This document shows positions 1 to 8,715 of a DNA stretch of 64,000 nt, piece after piece. Numbering within the stretch: the stretch's first letter is position 1; each line of letters starts with the position of its first letter. The notes below the pieces were generated by a model. That model saw nothing but the letters and a program-made list of their open reading frames with translations. It did no database searches and was not told the origin of the DNA. Origin of the DNA: JBBPYC01 sp965218765 (GTDB lineage: Bacteria > Pseudomonadota > Gammaproteobacteria > Burkholderiales > Burkholderiaceae_C); contig CBDCLU010000002.1 in NCBI GenBank assembly GCA_965218765.1, positions 558,001 through 622,000 of the forward strand, in the 5' to 3' direction. The position numbers were made by a program, and so were the translations under genes.

Positions 1-2
1 TC

Positions 3-203
3 GGCGATCGCCCCGCTTTGCCTGTGCCCCAGCAGCAGTGGCTCGATGAACAAGCCAAGCGTAAGCGACGTCGTGAGCAGGCCATGCGAAGGCAGTTCGA
101 CCGGTTGCGCTTGGATGGTGCCGAGCGTCTGCAGGCTGCGGCAGCAGGTCGCTCGACAAAGCCCGTAGAATCGATTGCGCTCCGGGGTGCCTCGCGCGTC
201 TGA
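3..203 (+). CDS. possible C-terminal end of an unidentified protein (partial)
   Basis: An open frame runs in from the left edge and stops at 201-203. The visible 60-odd residues are strongly basic in the middle (a run of K/R around the segment AKRKRRREQ) and then alanine-rich, which is like a disordered tail. No domain is recognisable. The stop lies inside the 5' strand of the TPP riboswitch, which makes a genuine gene end slightly crowded but possible. It could equally be a chance open frame in GC-rich DNA. Confidence 0.3.
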   Translation, partial: GDRPALPVPQQQWLDEQAKRKRRREQAMRRQFDRLRLDGAERLQAAAAGRSTKPVESIALRGASRV

Positions 204-300
204 CTGCTGTGTCTGCACAGGTCCGACGCGCTGGCTGAGATGGCAGAGTGGTCCCAAACCCGAGAACTTGATTCGGTTCATACCGACGTAAGGAAGAGCT
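177..300 (+). promoter_or_regulatory. TPP riboswitch (THI element) upstream of thiC
   Basis: The conserved THI-box landmarks occur in order: GGGGTGCC near 184, GGCTGAGA at 232-239, and the long 3' motif GAACTTGATTCGGTT followed by ATACCGACGTAAGGAA at about 264-295. A closing P1 helix can form between GCTC near 179 and GAGC near 296. The element sits directly ahead of the thiamine operon, which is the expected place. By family knowledge it binds thiamine pyrophosphate and lowers expression of thiC and the genes behind it. Confidence 0.9.
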
Positions 301-324
301 GTTCAGCCGCGTACCCCGGCTGCA

Positions 325-373
325 CCTTTCGGAGCACAACCGGCCTGTTTGCAAAGTGGCCGAACCCGAAAGG
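325..373 (+). promoter_or_regulatory. predicted SD-sequestering hairpin of the thiC riboswitch
   Basis: CCTTTCGG at 325-332 is the exact reverse complement of CCGAAAGG at 366-373, which contains the thiC Shine-Dalgarno sequence (AAAGGA, ATG at 385). A smaller nested stem, CGGCC 341-345 with GGCCG 358-362, would stabilise the loop. Just upstream, CAGCCG 304-309 pairs with CGGCTG 317-322. Together these look like the expression platform of the TPP riboswitch, acting on translation initiation. There is no T-tract, so a transcription terminator is less likely. Confidence 0.6.
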
Positions 374-384
374 ACTCCTGTTCG

Positions 385-2274
385 ATGAACGCTCCCGACC
401 GCCTTGCGAGCCTGCTCGCGCTCACCCGCGAACCGTTTCCGGCCTCCCGAAAAATCCACGTGCTTGGTGCCACGCATGCCGCACTGCGCGTGCCCATGCG
501 CGAAGTCACGTTGAGCAACGACGAGCAGATCACGCTCTACGACACGTCCGGGCCCTATACCGACCCCGCTGCCGACATCGACGTGCGTCGTGGCCTGCCC
601 GACCTGCGCGGCTCCTGGATCGACGCACGCGGCGATACCGAGCCCTACCTGGGACGCAGCGCACTTTCGATCGACGACGGGCGCAAATCCGCGGACGAAG
701 AAGACAAGCGCGTGGCGACCCTGCGCGCCGAGGCCGCCGGCCTGCAACGCCAGCCGCGCCGCGCCAAGGCCGGCGCCAACGTCAGCCAGATGCACTATGC
801 GCGCCGCGGCATCGTCACGCCGGAGATGGAGTTCGTCGCGATTCGTGAGAACGGCCGGCGTGCGCAACTGGCCGAATACCTGTCCGACACCGACCGTGCA
901 CGGCGCGTTCGGGGCAACGGCATGGGCGCACAACTGCCCGAGTTCGTCACGCCCGAATTCGTGCGTGACGAAGTCGCCCGCGGCCGCGCGATCATCCCGG
1001 CCAACATCAACCACCCCGAGATCGAGCCGATGGCGATCGGCCGCAATTTCCTCGTCAAGATCAACGCGAACATCGGCAACTCGGCCGTCACGTCGTCGAT
1101 CGAGGAAGAGGTGGAAAAACTCGTCTGGGCGATCCGCTGGGGCGCAGACAACGTGATGGACCTGTCCACCGGCAAGAACATCCACACCACGCGCGACTGG
1201 ATCGTGCGCAATTCGCCTGTGCCGATCGGCACCGTGCCGATCTACCAGGCGCTCGAGAAAGTCGGCGGCGTCGCGGAAGATTTGACCTGGGACATCTACC
1301 GTGACACGCTGATCGAACAAGCCGAGCAAGGCGTCGACTACTTCACCATCCACGCGGGCGTCCGGCTGCCGTTCATCCACCTGACTGCGAACCGCCGCAC
1401 CGGCATCGTCTCGCGTGGCGGCTCCATCATGGCGAAATGGTGCATCGCACACCACAAGGAAAGCTTCCTCTACACGCATTTCGAAGACATCTGCGAAATC
1501 ATGAAGGCCTACGACGTGAGCTTCTCGCTCGGCGACGGCCTGCGGCCCGGCTCGGGCGCGGACGCGAATGACGAAGCGCAGTTCGCCGAGTTGCGCACGC
1601 TGGGCGAACTCACGCAGACCGCCTGGAAGCACGACGTGCAAACGATGATCGAAGGCCCGGGCCACGTGCCGATGCACATGATCCAGGCCAACATGACCGA
1701 GCAGTTGAAGCATTGCCACGAAGCGCCGTTCTATACGCTCGGGCCGCTCGTGATCGACATCGCACCCGGCTACGACCACATCTCGAGCGCGATCGGCGCC
1801 GCGATGATCGGCTGGTTCGGCACCGCGATGCTCTGCTACGTGACGCCGAAGGAGCACCTGGGTCTGCCGGACCGCGACGACGTCAAGCAGGGCATCATCG
1901 CGTACAAGATCGCTGCGCATGCGGCCGACGTGGCGAAAGGGCATCCGGCATCCCGGGCACGCGACGAGGCACTGTCCAAGGCCCGCTTCGAATTCCGCTG
2001 GCACGACCAGTTCAACCTGTCGCTCGACCCCGACACCGCACGCAATTTCCACGACGAAACGCTGCCGAAGGAGTCATCCAAGGTTGCACACTTCTGCTCA
2101 ATGTGCGGTCCGAAGTTCTGCTCGATGAAGATCAGCCAGGAAGTGCGCGAATTCGCGGCGCAAAAAGGCCTCTCCGAGAAAGAAGCGCTGGCCGAAGGCA
2201 TGGATGAAAAATCCGCCGAGTTCCGCGAACAGGGCAGCGAGATCTACATTCCGATCCAGCCGCATCAAGGCTGA
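385..2274 (+). CDS. thiC: phosphomethylpyrimidine synthase ThiC
   Basis: Radical-SAM enzyme that rearranges aminoimidazole ribotide into the hydroxymethylpyrimidine phosphate (HMP-P) moiety of thiamine in the cytosol. The protein is 629 residues, normal for the family, and ends with the ThiC-type [4Fe-4S] motif CSMCGPKFC (Cys571, Cys574, Cys579). Internal signatures such as MEGPGH-type IEGPGHVPMH and LGPLVIDIAPGYDHI are typical. The start is the ATG at 385, preceded by AAAGGA. An in-frame upstream start at 349 would place the ribosome inside the regulatory hairpin and is rejected. It is the first gene of the thiamine operon and lies under the TPP riboswitch. Confidence 0.97.
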   Translation: MNAPDRLASLLALTREPFPASRKIHVLGATHAALRVPMREVTLSNDEQITLYDTSGPYTDPAADIDVRRGLPDLRGSWIDARGDTEPYLGRSALSIDDGRKSADEEDKRVATLRAEAAGLQRQPRRAKAGANVSQMHYARRGIVTPEMEFVAIRENGRRAQLAEYLSDTDRARRVRGNGMGAQLPEFVTPEFVRDEVARGRAIIPANINHPEIEPMAIGRNFLVKINANIGNSAVTSSIEEEVEKLVWAIRWGADNVMDLSTGKNIHTTRDWIVRNSPVPIGTVPIYQALEKVGGVAEDLTWDIYRDTLIEQAEQGVDYFTIHAGVRLPFIHLTANRRTGIVSRGGSIMAKWCIAHHKESFLYTHFEDICEIMKAYDVSFSLGDGLRPGSGADANDEAQFAELRTLGELTQTAWKHDVQTMIEGPGHVPMHMIQANMTEQLKHCHEAPFYTLGPLVIDIAPGYDHISSAIGAAMIGWFGTAMLCYVTPKEHLGLPDRDDVKQGIIAYKIAAHAADVAKGHPASRARDEALSKARFEFRWHDQFNLSLDPDTARNFHDETLPKESSKVAHFCSMCGPKFCSMKISQEVREFAAQKGLSEKEALAEGMDEKSAEFREQGSEIYIPIQPHQG

Positions 2275-2296
2275 CCACGAAGGAGCGCCACCAGAG

Positions 2297-3346
2297 ATGC
2301 ACATCGGTATCGCGGGTGCCGGCCTGCTGGGCCGGTTGCTGGCACTGCAACTGGCCGGCAACGGCCACCGGATCGAGGTGTTCGACCCGGTGGCTGATGG
2401 CCAGACGCGCGGTGCCGCCGGCTGGACCGCAGCCGGCATGCTGTCGCCGGTTGCCGAACTCGAATCGGCGGACGCAGATGTGTTCGACCTCGGCGTGCGC
2501 TCGGTCGCGCTGTGGCCGCACATCCTTGCGCAGTTGAGCGATCCGGTCGACTTCCACCAGCGCGGCAGCCTGCTGCTCGCGCACCGCGGCGATGAAGGAG
2601 CCGCGCGGCGCACGGTGGAGTTGCTGCGCCGCAAGGCACCGCCGTCCCTCGCACCCAGAACGATCACGCCTACCGAGTTGCAGGCGCTGGAGCCCGCCGT
2701 GCAGGGCGCTGCACACGCCTGGCTGCTCGAACACGAAGCGCAGATCGATTGCGTGCAGGCGATGCCGGCGCTGGTCACGGGCACTACGCGACTGCCGGTG
2801 CGCTGGCATTGGCGCAGCGAGGTGTCGCAGGCCACGTCCGGCCGGCTGGCGCTTGGCAGCGGGCAATCGCTGCGCTTCGACCACGTGTTCGACGTGCGCG
2901 GCACCGGCGGCCGGCCCGCGCTGCCGGTGCGCGGCGTGCGCGGCGAGATCATCACGCTGCACGCGCCCGGCGTGTCGTTGCAGCGACCGTTGCGCCTGCT
3001 GCACCCGCGGCATCGTGTCTACATCGTGCCGCGTGCGAACGGCCGCATCATGGTGGGTGCCAGCGAGATCGAAAGCGAGGATCGTTCGCCGATCTCGCTG
3101 CGCAGCACGGTCGAGCTGCTGGCGGCTGCGCACAGCGTGCTGCCCGAACTGGCCGAAGCGCGCATCGAGCTGTCCGACGTGAACCTGCGCCCCGCGCTGC
3201 CCGACAATCTGCCGGTCATCGAACAAAGCGATGGCCTGACCCGCATCAACGGCCTGTTCCGGCACGGCTGGCTGATTGCACCGGCGCTGGTCGAAGATGC
3301 GACCAACGTGCTGGCCACACCCCACCGATCCACGATTTCCGAATGA
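2297..3346 (+). CDS. thiO: glycine oxidase ThiO (FAD-dependent)
   Basis: 349-residue DAO-family flavoprotein. It begins with a Rossmann FAD motif (GIAGAGLLGR, residues 4-13) and has a second conserved stretch AAGWTAAGMLSP typical of ThiO. It oxidises glycine to iminoglycine, which ThiG needs to build the thiazole ring; no thiH is seen here, consistent with the oxidase route. The ATG at 2297 follows AGGAG at 2281-2285. The stop overlaps the thiS start (ATGA), so the two are translationally coupled. Confidence 0.9.
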   Translation: MHIGIAGAGLLGRLLALQLAGNGHRIEVFDPVADGQTRGAAGWTAAGMLSPVAELESADADVFDLGVRSVALWPHILAQLSDPVDFHQRGSLLLAHRGDEGAARRTVELLRRKAPPSLAPRTITPTELQALEPAVQGAAHAWLLEHEAQIDCVQAMPALVTGTTRLPVRWHWRSEVSQATSGRLALGSGQSLRFDHVFDVRGTGGRPALPVRGVRGEIITLHAPGVSLQRPLRLLHPRHRVYIVPRANGRIMVGASEIESEDRSPISLRSTVELLAAAHSVLPELAEARIELSDVNLRPALPDNLPVIEQSDGLTRINGLFRHGWLIAPALVEDATNVLATPHRSTISE

Positions 3347-3558
3347 AAGACGACACGATCGAGATCCTGCTCAACGGCGAACCCAGACGGGTGGCGCAAG
3401 GCGCCACCGTGGCCGATGTGCTGGCCGGCCTCGACGGCGCACCGGCAGCGGTCGCGACCGCCGTCGATGGCGAGTTCGTCGCGCGTTCGGCGCGGGCCGG
3501 GCGCGTGCTGCAGACGGGTCAGGCACTGTTCGTGTTTCAACCTATCACCGGAGGCTAA
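3343..3558 (+). CDS. thiS: sulfur carrier protein ThiS
   Basis: 71-residue ubiquitin-like protein ending in the obligatory Gly-Gly (ITGG). After adenylation and thiocarboxylation of this C-terminus it donates sulfur for thiazole formation. It starts with ILLNGEPR, as ThiS proteins do (short beta strand, NGE). The start overlaps the thiO stop by four bases, and a strong GGAGG inside its last codons serves thiG. No thiF (adenylyltransferase) is in the window. Confidence 0.93.
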   Translation: MKDDTIEILLNGEPRRVAQGATVADVLAGLDGAPAAVATAVDGEFVARSARAGRVLQTGQALFVFQPITGG

Positions 3559-3565
3559 AAAGCGC

Positions 3566-4363
3566 ATGAGCTTCAACATCGCGGACATCACGCTGCAAAG
3601 CCGATTCTTCCTGGGCACGGCCGGCTATCCATCGCCAAAAGTGCTGGCCGATGCGGTGGCTGCCTCGGGCGCCGAAGTGGTCACCGTCGGCCTGAAGCGC
3701 CAGCTGGGCGGCGGCACCGGAAGCGCGACTGGGACGGTCGGCAACGAATTCTTCGCGATGGTGAAGGCCACCGGCGCACGCCTGCTGCCCAACACCGCCG
3801 GCTGCCGCAGCGCGCGCGAAGCCGTCACGCTGGCGCAGATGGCGCGCGAGCTGTTCGACACGCACTGGATCAAGCTCGAGGTCGTCGGCGATGAACACAC
3901 GTTGCAGCCCGATCCGTTCGAGCTCGTCACGGCTGCCGAGGAACTGGCGCGCGCCGGCTTCGAAGTGTTTCCGTACTGCACCGACGACCTGGTGAGCTGC
4001 CAGCGGCTGCTCGATGTCGGTTGTCGCATCCTGATGCCCTGGGGCGCACCGATCGGCTCCGGCCAGGGCCTTGTGAACCCGCACGCGCTGCGCACCCTGC
4101 GCGCGCGGCTGCCGGACGTGCCGCTCGTGATCGACGCGGGCATCGGTTCGCCCAAGGACGCCGTGCAGGCGCTGGAACTCGGCTACGACGCTGTGCTGCT
4201 GAACTCGGCCGTTGCGCATGCGCACGATCCGGTCGCGATGGCGCGTGCGTTCCGGCTCGGCATCGAAGCCGGTCGCATCGCCTACGAGGCGGGTGTGATG
4301 GACCGGCAGGACATGGCAGTGCCGAGCACGCCGGTGACCGGTCGCCCGTTCCTGCTGGGGTAG
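3566..4363 (+). CDS. thiG: thiazole synthase ThiG
   Basis: 265-residue TIM-barrel enzyme that condenses DXP, iminoglycine and ThiS-thiocarboxylate sulfur into thiazole phosphate. The Schiff-base lysine is in THWIKLEVVGD (Lys103). Other family signatures are LLPNTAGC, MPWGAPIGSGQGL and VIDAGIGSPKDA. The ATG at 3566 lies 12 bases behind the GGAGG at the thiS end. It works with the upstream thiO and thiS products. Confidence 0.96.
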   Translation: MSFNIADITLQSRFFLGTAGYPSPKVLADAVAASGAEVVTVGLKRQLGGGTGSATGTVGNEFFAMVKATGARLLPNTAGCRSAREAVTLAQMARELFDTHWIKLEVVGDEHTLQPDPFELVTAAEELARAGFEVFPYCTDDLVSCQRLLDVGCRILMPWGAPIGSGQGLVNPHALRTLRARLPDVPLVIDAGIGSPKDAVQALELGYDAVLLNSAVAHAHDPVAMARAFRLGIEAGRIAYEAGVMDRQDMAVPSTPVTGRPFLLG

Positions 4364-4523
4364 CCGGCGCCTGCGTTCCCAACCGATTGCGGACGCCGTT
4401 CCCACTGCTGTGGCCGATGGCTGCGCGAGTGGCTGGATTCGAAACGCTTGACGCGGTTGCTGTCGAACCATGCCGCGCCGTTCCTGGCGCGATTCGAAAC
4501 CGCTTCTTTTCAGAACTGCAGAC

Positions 4524-6071
4524 ATGACCAATCTCCATGCAGGTACGCCGCCGATCGTCTGGACAGTGGACTATTCCAACGGCGGCATCAGTGCCGACCT
4601 CCAGGCCGACCTGCACGCGTTTGATGCGGTCGGCGCAGACGGGCGCATCGTGCGGGCAGCAATTACCGCGCTGGACTCGCTTGCGGTCAGCCCGGTCGAA
4701 CCGATTGCCGAACGGCTGCCGCAGGCGCAACTCGATGTGTACAGCGACGACCGTCGGCCCGCTGCGATCAAGACCGGCTTGCCAGGCAGTGTGACGAATC
4801 TGCGCGCGCTGGTGTGCTGCGTCGATCGGCTGCGCGCAGCCGATCCGCTGCTCGCGCTGGTGGTCGATCCGGCATTGCAGGCATCGACCGGGGCTGACCA
4901 TGCAGATCGGGCTTTGCTGGACGCCTGCCTGTCCGAGCTGTTGCCGCGCGCGACCCTCATCACGCCGAACCGCGCCGGGGCCGCGGCGCTGCTGGGACTC
5001 GCATCGATCGATGACGACGGCGACGTCGAAGCCGCCGCGCATCGTTTGCGGGACGCGACCGGGTGCCACGGCGTCGTGATCACCGGCGGCCATGACAACC
5101 GCGACTTCATGCTGACCGAGCATGCAGCCGGCTGGCTGACGCCGCCGCACGCTACGGCCCGGATCAACGACGGCATCGGCAGCGTGTTTGCAGCGACTGC
5201 GGCCGCCGCGCTGGCGCGCGGTTTCGACGCGGCCGATGCAGTCGTGCTGGCAAAAATGGCGTCCACGCAGGCGTTGCGGCTCGGTCGACCCGCGGGCGCG
5301 GAAGCTGATTCAGTGCCGTCACCGACCGGCTTTGCAGCCGACCGCGCCAATCTGCCCGGCCTGCTGCTGCCATCCACCTCCGGCCAGTCCATCGGTTTCG
5401 CGCCGCTGACCGAGCCGCAGATGGGCCTGTACGCCGTGGTGGACAGTTCTGCCTGGGTGCGCCGCGTGCTTGATGCCGGCGTGCGCACGGTGCAGCTGCG
5501 CATCAAGGATCCGGCAGCGCCATCGCTGCGCGATGAAATCCGGCGCTCGGTGGCCGCCGCGCGCGCCGTACACGCGCAGCTGTTCATCAACGACCACTGG
5601 CGCATCGCAATCGAAGAACACGCGTATGGCGTGCATCTGGGCCAGGAGGATCTGCTCGATGCGGATTTGCAGCGGCTGGCCGATGCGGGCCTGCGCCTGG
5701 GCATCAGCACGCACGCGTATTGGGAAGTCTGCCGCGCCAGCGCGCTGCATCCGAGCTACATCGCCTGCGGCCCGATCCATCCGACCGCTGCCAAGGCCAT
5801 GTCCTGGATTCCGCAAGGCGACGACAACCTCGGCTACTGGTGCGCGTTGCTGGATGTGCCGGTGGTGGCGATCGCCGGCATGGATTGCGACCGGGCGCGG
5901 GAAGCGATCCGGCGCGGTGCGGCCAGCGTCGCGGTGATCTCCGGCATCACGTCGGCGGTGTCCCCGGAGCAGGCGATCCACGACTTTCAGCAGGCGATCG
6001 ACAGCGCGCGCGACGCGTCCCGGCCGCCGCCGCCGCGCCTACCGCGCCCGACGCTGGCGCGTGCCGCTTGA
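4524..6071 (+). CDS. thiE: fusion of a degenerate HMP-kinase-like (ThiD) domain with thiamine phosphate synthase ThiE
   Basis: 515 residues in two halves. Residues 1-290 follow the ThiD ribokinase fold (DLQADLHAF, LLPRATLITPNRAGAAALLG, VVITGGHDNRDF), but the start of ThiD, normally a GSDSGGGAG-like motif, reads DYSNGGISA. The anion-hole loop that is normally G-T/S-G-C reads G217-I-G-S220, so the key Thr and Cys are missing. Residues 300-500 are a full ThiE, with QLRIKD, HLGQEDL, GPIHPTAAKAM and a W-IPQG segment, which couples HMP-PP to thiazole phosphate. The ATG at 4524 has no clear SD. The ThiE role is secure; whether the first half is an active kinase is doubtful. Confidence 0.88.
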   Translation: MTNLHAGTPPIVWTVDYSNGGISADLQADLHAFDAVGADGRIVRAAITALDSLAVSPVEPIAERLPQAQLDVYSDDRRPAAIKTGLPGSVTNLRALVCCVDRLRAADPLLALVVDPALQASTGADHADRALLDACLSELLPRATLITPNRAGAAALLGLASIDDDGDVEAAAHRLRDATGCHGVVITGGHDNRDFMLTEHAAGWLTPPHATARINDGIGSVFAATAAAALARGFDAADAVVLAKMASTQALRLGRPAGAEADSVPSPTGFAADRANLPGLLLPSTSGQSIGFAPLTEPQMGLYAVVDSSAWVRRVLDAGVRTVQLRIKDPAAPSLRDEIRRSVAAARAVHAQLFINDHWRIAIEEHAYGVHLGQEDLLDADLQRLADAGLRLGISTHAYWEVCRASALHPSYIACGPIHPTAAKAMSWIPQGDDNLGYWCALLDVPVVAIAGMDCDRAREAIRRGAASVAVISGITSAVSPEQAIHDFQQAIDSARDASRPPPPRLPRPTLARAA

Positions 6072-6108
6072 ACGGTTCACACTGGCCGATTTGCAAAGGA
6101 AATCCACG

Positions 6109-6492
6109 ATGAGCAGCAACAGCGGACCCGGCTACCAAATGCATCCGGAACACACGATCGAGACCCATCCGGCAAACGAGCGCGTGCAGGTCAAGGTGAA
6201 CGGCGAGGTGATCGCCGACAGCAGCGATGCGATCGCACTGTTCGAAGCCGGCCGTGGGCCGACCTATTACCTGCCGCGCGCCGACGTGAAGATGGACCGG
6301 CTGGCGCGCACCACCCACACGTCGCACTGTCCGTTCAAAGGCGACGCGAGCTATTTCAGCATCCAGGATGCGACCCGCGGCGAAAACGCGGTCTGGAGCT
6401 ACGAGCGGCCGTTCGACGAGGTGATGGTGATCAAGGACCGGCTTGCGTTCTACCCGGATCGCGTCGATTCGATCGAGGGGAGCGGCATCTGA
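6109..6492 (+). CDS. DUF427 family protein
   Basis: 127-residue cytosolic protein of the DUF427 type, recognised by VKVNGEVIADS, the FEAGRGPTYYLPR segment, the HCPFKGDA-YF motif, and the FYPDRVD ending. The biochemical role of the family is not established to my knowledge. The ATG at 6109 has AAAGGA at 6095-6100. It follows the thiamine operon by only 37 bases and may be co-transcribed with it, but nothing in the sequence ties it to thiamine. Confidence 0.88.
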   Translation: MSSNSGPGYQMHPEHTIETHPANERVQVKVNGEVIADSSDAIALFEAGRGPTYYLPRADVKMDRLARTTHTSHCPFKGDASYFSIQDATRGENAVWSYERPFDEVMVIKDRLAFYPDRVDSIEGSGI

Positions 6493-6541
6493 GGAGTGCT
6501 GATATTTCCGCTCACCCGATGATCGCGCGGATGTCCGAGGT

Positions 6542-6563
6542 GCATCGGCTGAGACGCCGATGC
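6542..6563. terminator. perfect 8-bp hairpin between convergent genes
   Basis: GCATCGGC at 6542-6549 and GCCGATGC at 6556-6563 pair perfectly around a 6-base loop, in the 84-bp gap between the convergent DUF427 gene and rng. It has no T-tract on either strand. It could end both transcripts or protect their 3' ends. Confidence 0.5.
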
Positions 6564-6576
6564 GCTCGATCGGGGC

Positions 6577-8067
6577 TCAGAGCAGCACGATGTCGTATTG
6601 ATCGCGCGCCCGCGCCGCTTCGCTGACCAGCGAGATCGGCTTGCCGATGAAGTCGGCCAGCGCTGCCAGGTGCTGGGCTTCCTCGCCTCGAAGCTGCTCG
6701 ATGATGGCCGGTGCGGCGACGACACGCACTTCGCGCGAATCGGGCTGTCGCGCACCGTGCCTGAGTTCACGCAGGATGTCGTAGGCCACCGTGCGCGCCG
6801 TCTTGACATGCCCCGTGCCCGCGCAGACCGGGCATGGCTCGCACAGCAGCCGCGCGAGCGACTCGCGCGTGCGCTTTCTCGTCAGCTCGACCAGCCCGAG
6901 CGGCGAGAAGCCGCCGACCATCGTCTTCACGCGGTCGCGGGACAGTTGCCTGCGCAACTCGGCCAGCACCGCGTCCGCATGCCCGGCGTGCGTCATGTCG
7001 ATGAAATCCACGATCACGATGCCACCTAAGTTGCGCAGGCGCAGCTGCCGCGCGATCGCCTGCGCAGCGTCGAGATTGGTGCGCAGGATCGTGTCGTCGA
7101 AGTTGCGCAAGCCGACGAAGCCGCCGGTGTTCACATCGATCGTGGCGAGCGCCTCGGTCTGGTCGATCACCAGATGGCCGCCCGACTTCAGCTCGACGCG
7201 CCGGGCCAGCGCATTTGCGATTTCGTCGTCGATTGCGTGGCGATCGAAGATCGGCCGCTCGCTCCGGTAATGCTCGAGTTTCGCCACCGCGGCCGGCATG
7301 AACTCCCGGCCGAATGCGAGCAGACGGTCGAACTCGGTCTGCGAGTCGATCTGGATGGATTGCGTTGTCTCATCGACCAGATCGCGCAGCACGCGCTCGA
7401 GCAAGCTCAGATCCCGATGCAGCAGTGATTTCACGGGCAGGCGTCGCGCGTTGTCTTGAACCTGGGCCCAGACCCGGCGCAGATAGGCGATGTCCTGCGC
7501 GAGTTCGGCATCGGTCGCGTCCTCGGCATTGGTGCGCAGGATGAAGCCGCTCGCATCGGCGCCGACCAGCGCGGCCAGCCGGCTGCGCAACGCATCGCGC
7601 TGCGGCAGCGGAATCTTTTGCGACACGCCGAGCTCCCGCTCATGCGGCATCATCACGAGCAGCCGGCCCGCGAAGCTGACCTGCATCGTGACCCGCGCAC
7701 CTTTGCTGCCCAGCGCGTCCTTGCTCACCTGCACCAGCAGCGATTGGCCTTCGAACACGCGCTGTTCGATCGGCACCTGCGCCTTGTCCGCGCCGCGGCC
7801 CACAGTCGGCCCGGCACCGGGCGGGCTCGCGATCAGGTCGGCCACATGCAGGAACGCCGCACGCTCAAGGCCGATGTCGATGAACGCCGACTGCAGGCCC
7901 GGCAGCACGCGCGTGACCTTGCCGAGATAGACGTTGCCGACCAGCCCGCGCGCAACCGCGCGTTCGATGTGCAGTTCCTGCAGCGTGTCGTCCTCGACCA
8001 GCGCGACGCGGGTTTCCTGAGCCGACCAGTTGATCAGGATTTGCTGCTGCGGCGGCGCTGACGACAT
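6577..8067 (-). CDS. rng: ribonuclease G
   Basis: 496 residues, matching RNase G (about 490) rather than the much longer RNase E. An N-terminal S1 RNA-binding domain (GNVYLGKVTRVLPGLQSAFIDIG) is followed by the catalytic DNase-I-like region with the metal-binding aspartates in TIDVNTGG and IVIVDFIDM, and by the zinc-link motif CPVCAGTG. It processes 16S rRNA 5' ends and degrades mRNA. The start is the ATG at 8067, 30 bases after the maf stop. Longer in-frame openings upstream run antisense-free through maf and are rejected. Operon with maf and rlmH. Confidence 0.93.
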   Translation of the reverse strand: MSSAPPQQQILINWSAQETRVALVEDDTLQELHIERAVARGLVGNVYLGKVTRVLPGLQSAFIDIGLERAAFLHVADLIASPPGAGPTVGRGADKAQVPIEQRVFEGQSLLVQVSKDALGSKGARVTMQVSFAGRLLVMMPHERELGVSQKIPLPQRDALRSRLAALVGADASGFILRTNAEDATDAELAQDIAYLRRVWAQVQDNARRLPVKSLLHRDLSLLERVLRDLVDETTQSIQIDSQTEFDRLLAFGREFMPAAVAKLEHYRSERPIFDRHAIDDEIANALARRVELKSGGHLVIDQTEALATIDVNTGGFVGLRNFDDTILRTNLDAAQAIARQLRLRNLGGIVIVDFIDMTHAGHADAVLAELRRQLSRDRVKTMVGGFSPLGLVELTRKRTRESLARLLCEPCPVCAGTGHVKTARTVAYDILRELRHGARQPDSREVRVVAAPAIIEQLRGEEAQHLAALADFIGKPISLVSEAARARDQYDIVLL

Positions 8068-8096
8068 GGCCACAGTGCGGGCGCCGGCCGATGCCT

Positions 8097-8702
8097 TCAC
8101 AACCCCAGCCCGGCCGCGCGCAGCAGCTGTGCCGTTTCGAACAGCGGCAGGCCCATGACGCCGCTGTAGCTGCCCTCGATCCGCGCGATGTAGCGCGCCG
8201 CACCGCCCTGCACCGCATAGGAGCCGGCCTTGCCGATCGGCTCGCCCGAGGCCACGTAGGCGTCGATCTGTGACGCCGTCATCGCGGCGAACGTGACGGT
8301 CGACTCGCTGAGCGCGTCCCATCGGCGTGCGCCGGCTTGCAGCGCCAGCGCCGTGATCACGCGGTGCGTGCCACCGGCCAGCTCGCGCAGCATGCGCGAA
8401 GCGTCCGCCGCATCGGCCGGCTTGCCGTACAGATGCTGGTCGAGCGCGACGGTGGTGTCGGCGCACAGGATCGGCGCTTGGGGCGCATCACGGCGCCGAC
8501 CGAGCCGCAGGACGGCCGCGTCGAGCTTGGCAGCGGTCACGCGGCGCGCATAGACCAGCGGGTCTTCACCGGCCAGCACGGCTTCCAGTGCTTCGGCGTC
8601 CTCATCCGGGTCTGGCGTCAGCAGCCGATGCGGCACGCCGATCTGCGTGAGCAGTTCACGCCGGCGCGGGCTTTGCGATGCGAGATAGATGAACCCGTTC
8701 AT
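8097..8702 (-). CDS. maf: Maf-like nucleoside triphosphate pyrophosphatase
   Basis: 201-residue house-cleaning NTP pyrophosphatase of the Maf/YhdE family. It begins with the signature LASQSPRRRELL, has the conserved acidic ADTTVAL segment and the KAGSYAVQGGAA loop. It removes non-canonical or excess nucleotides such as dTTP/UTP or modified bases. It lies between rlmH and rng on the minus strand, 14 bases from rlmH, a standard arrangement in this order. Confidence 0.92.
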   Translation of the reverse strand: MNGFIYLASQSPRRRELLTQIGVPHRLLTPDPDEDAEALEAVLAGEDPLVYARRVTAAKLDAAVLRLGRRRDAPQAPILCADTTVALDQHLYGKPADAADASRMLRELAGGTHRVITALALQAGARRWDALSESTVTFAAMTASQIDAYVASGEPIGKAGSYAVQGGAARYIARIEGSYSGVMGLPLFETAQLLRAAGLGL

Positions 8703-8715
8703 GCGCGCTGGTCGG

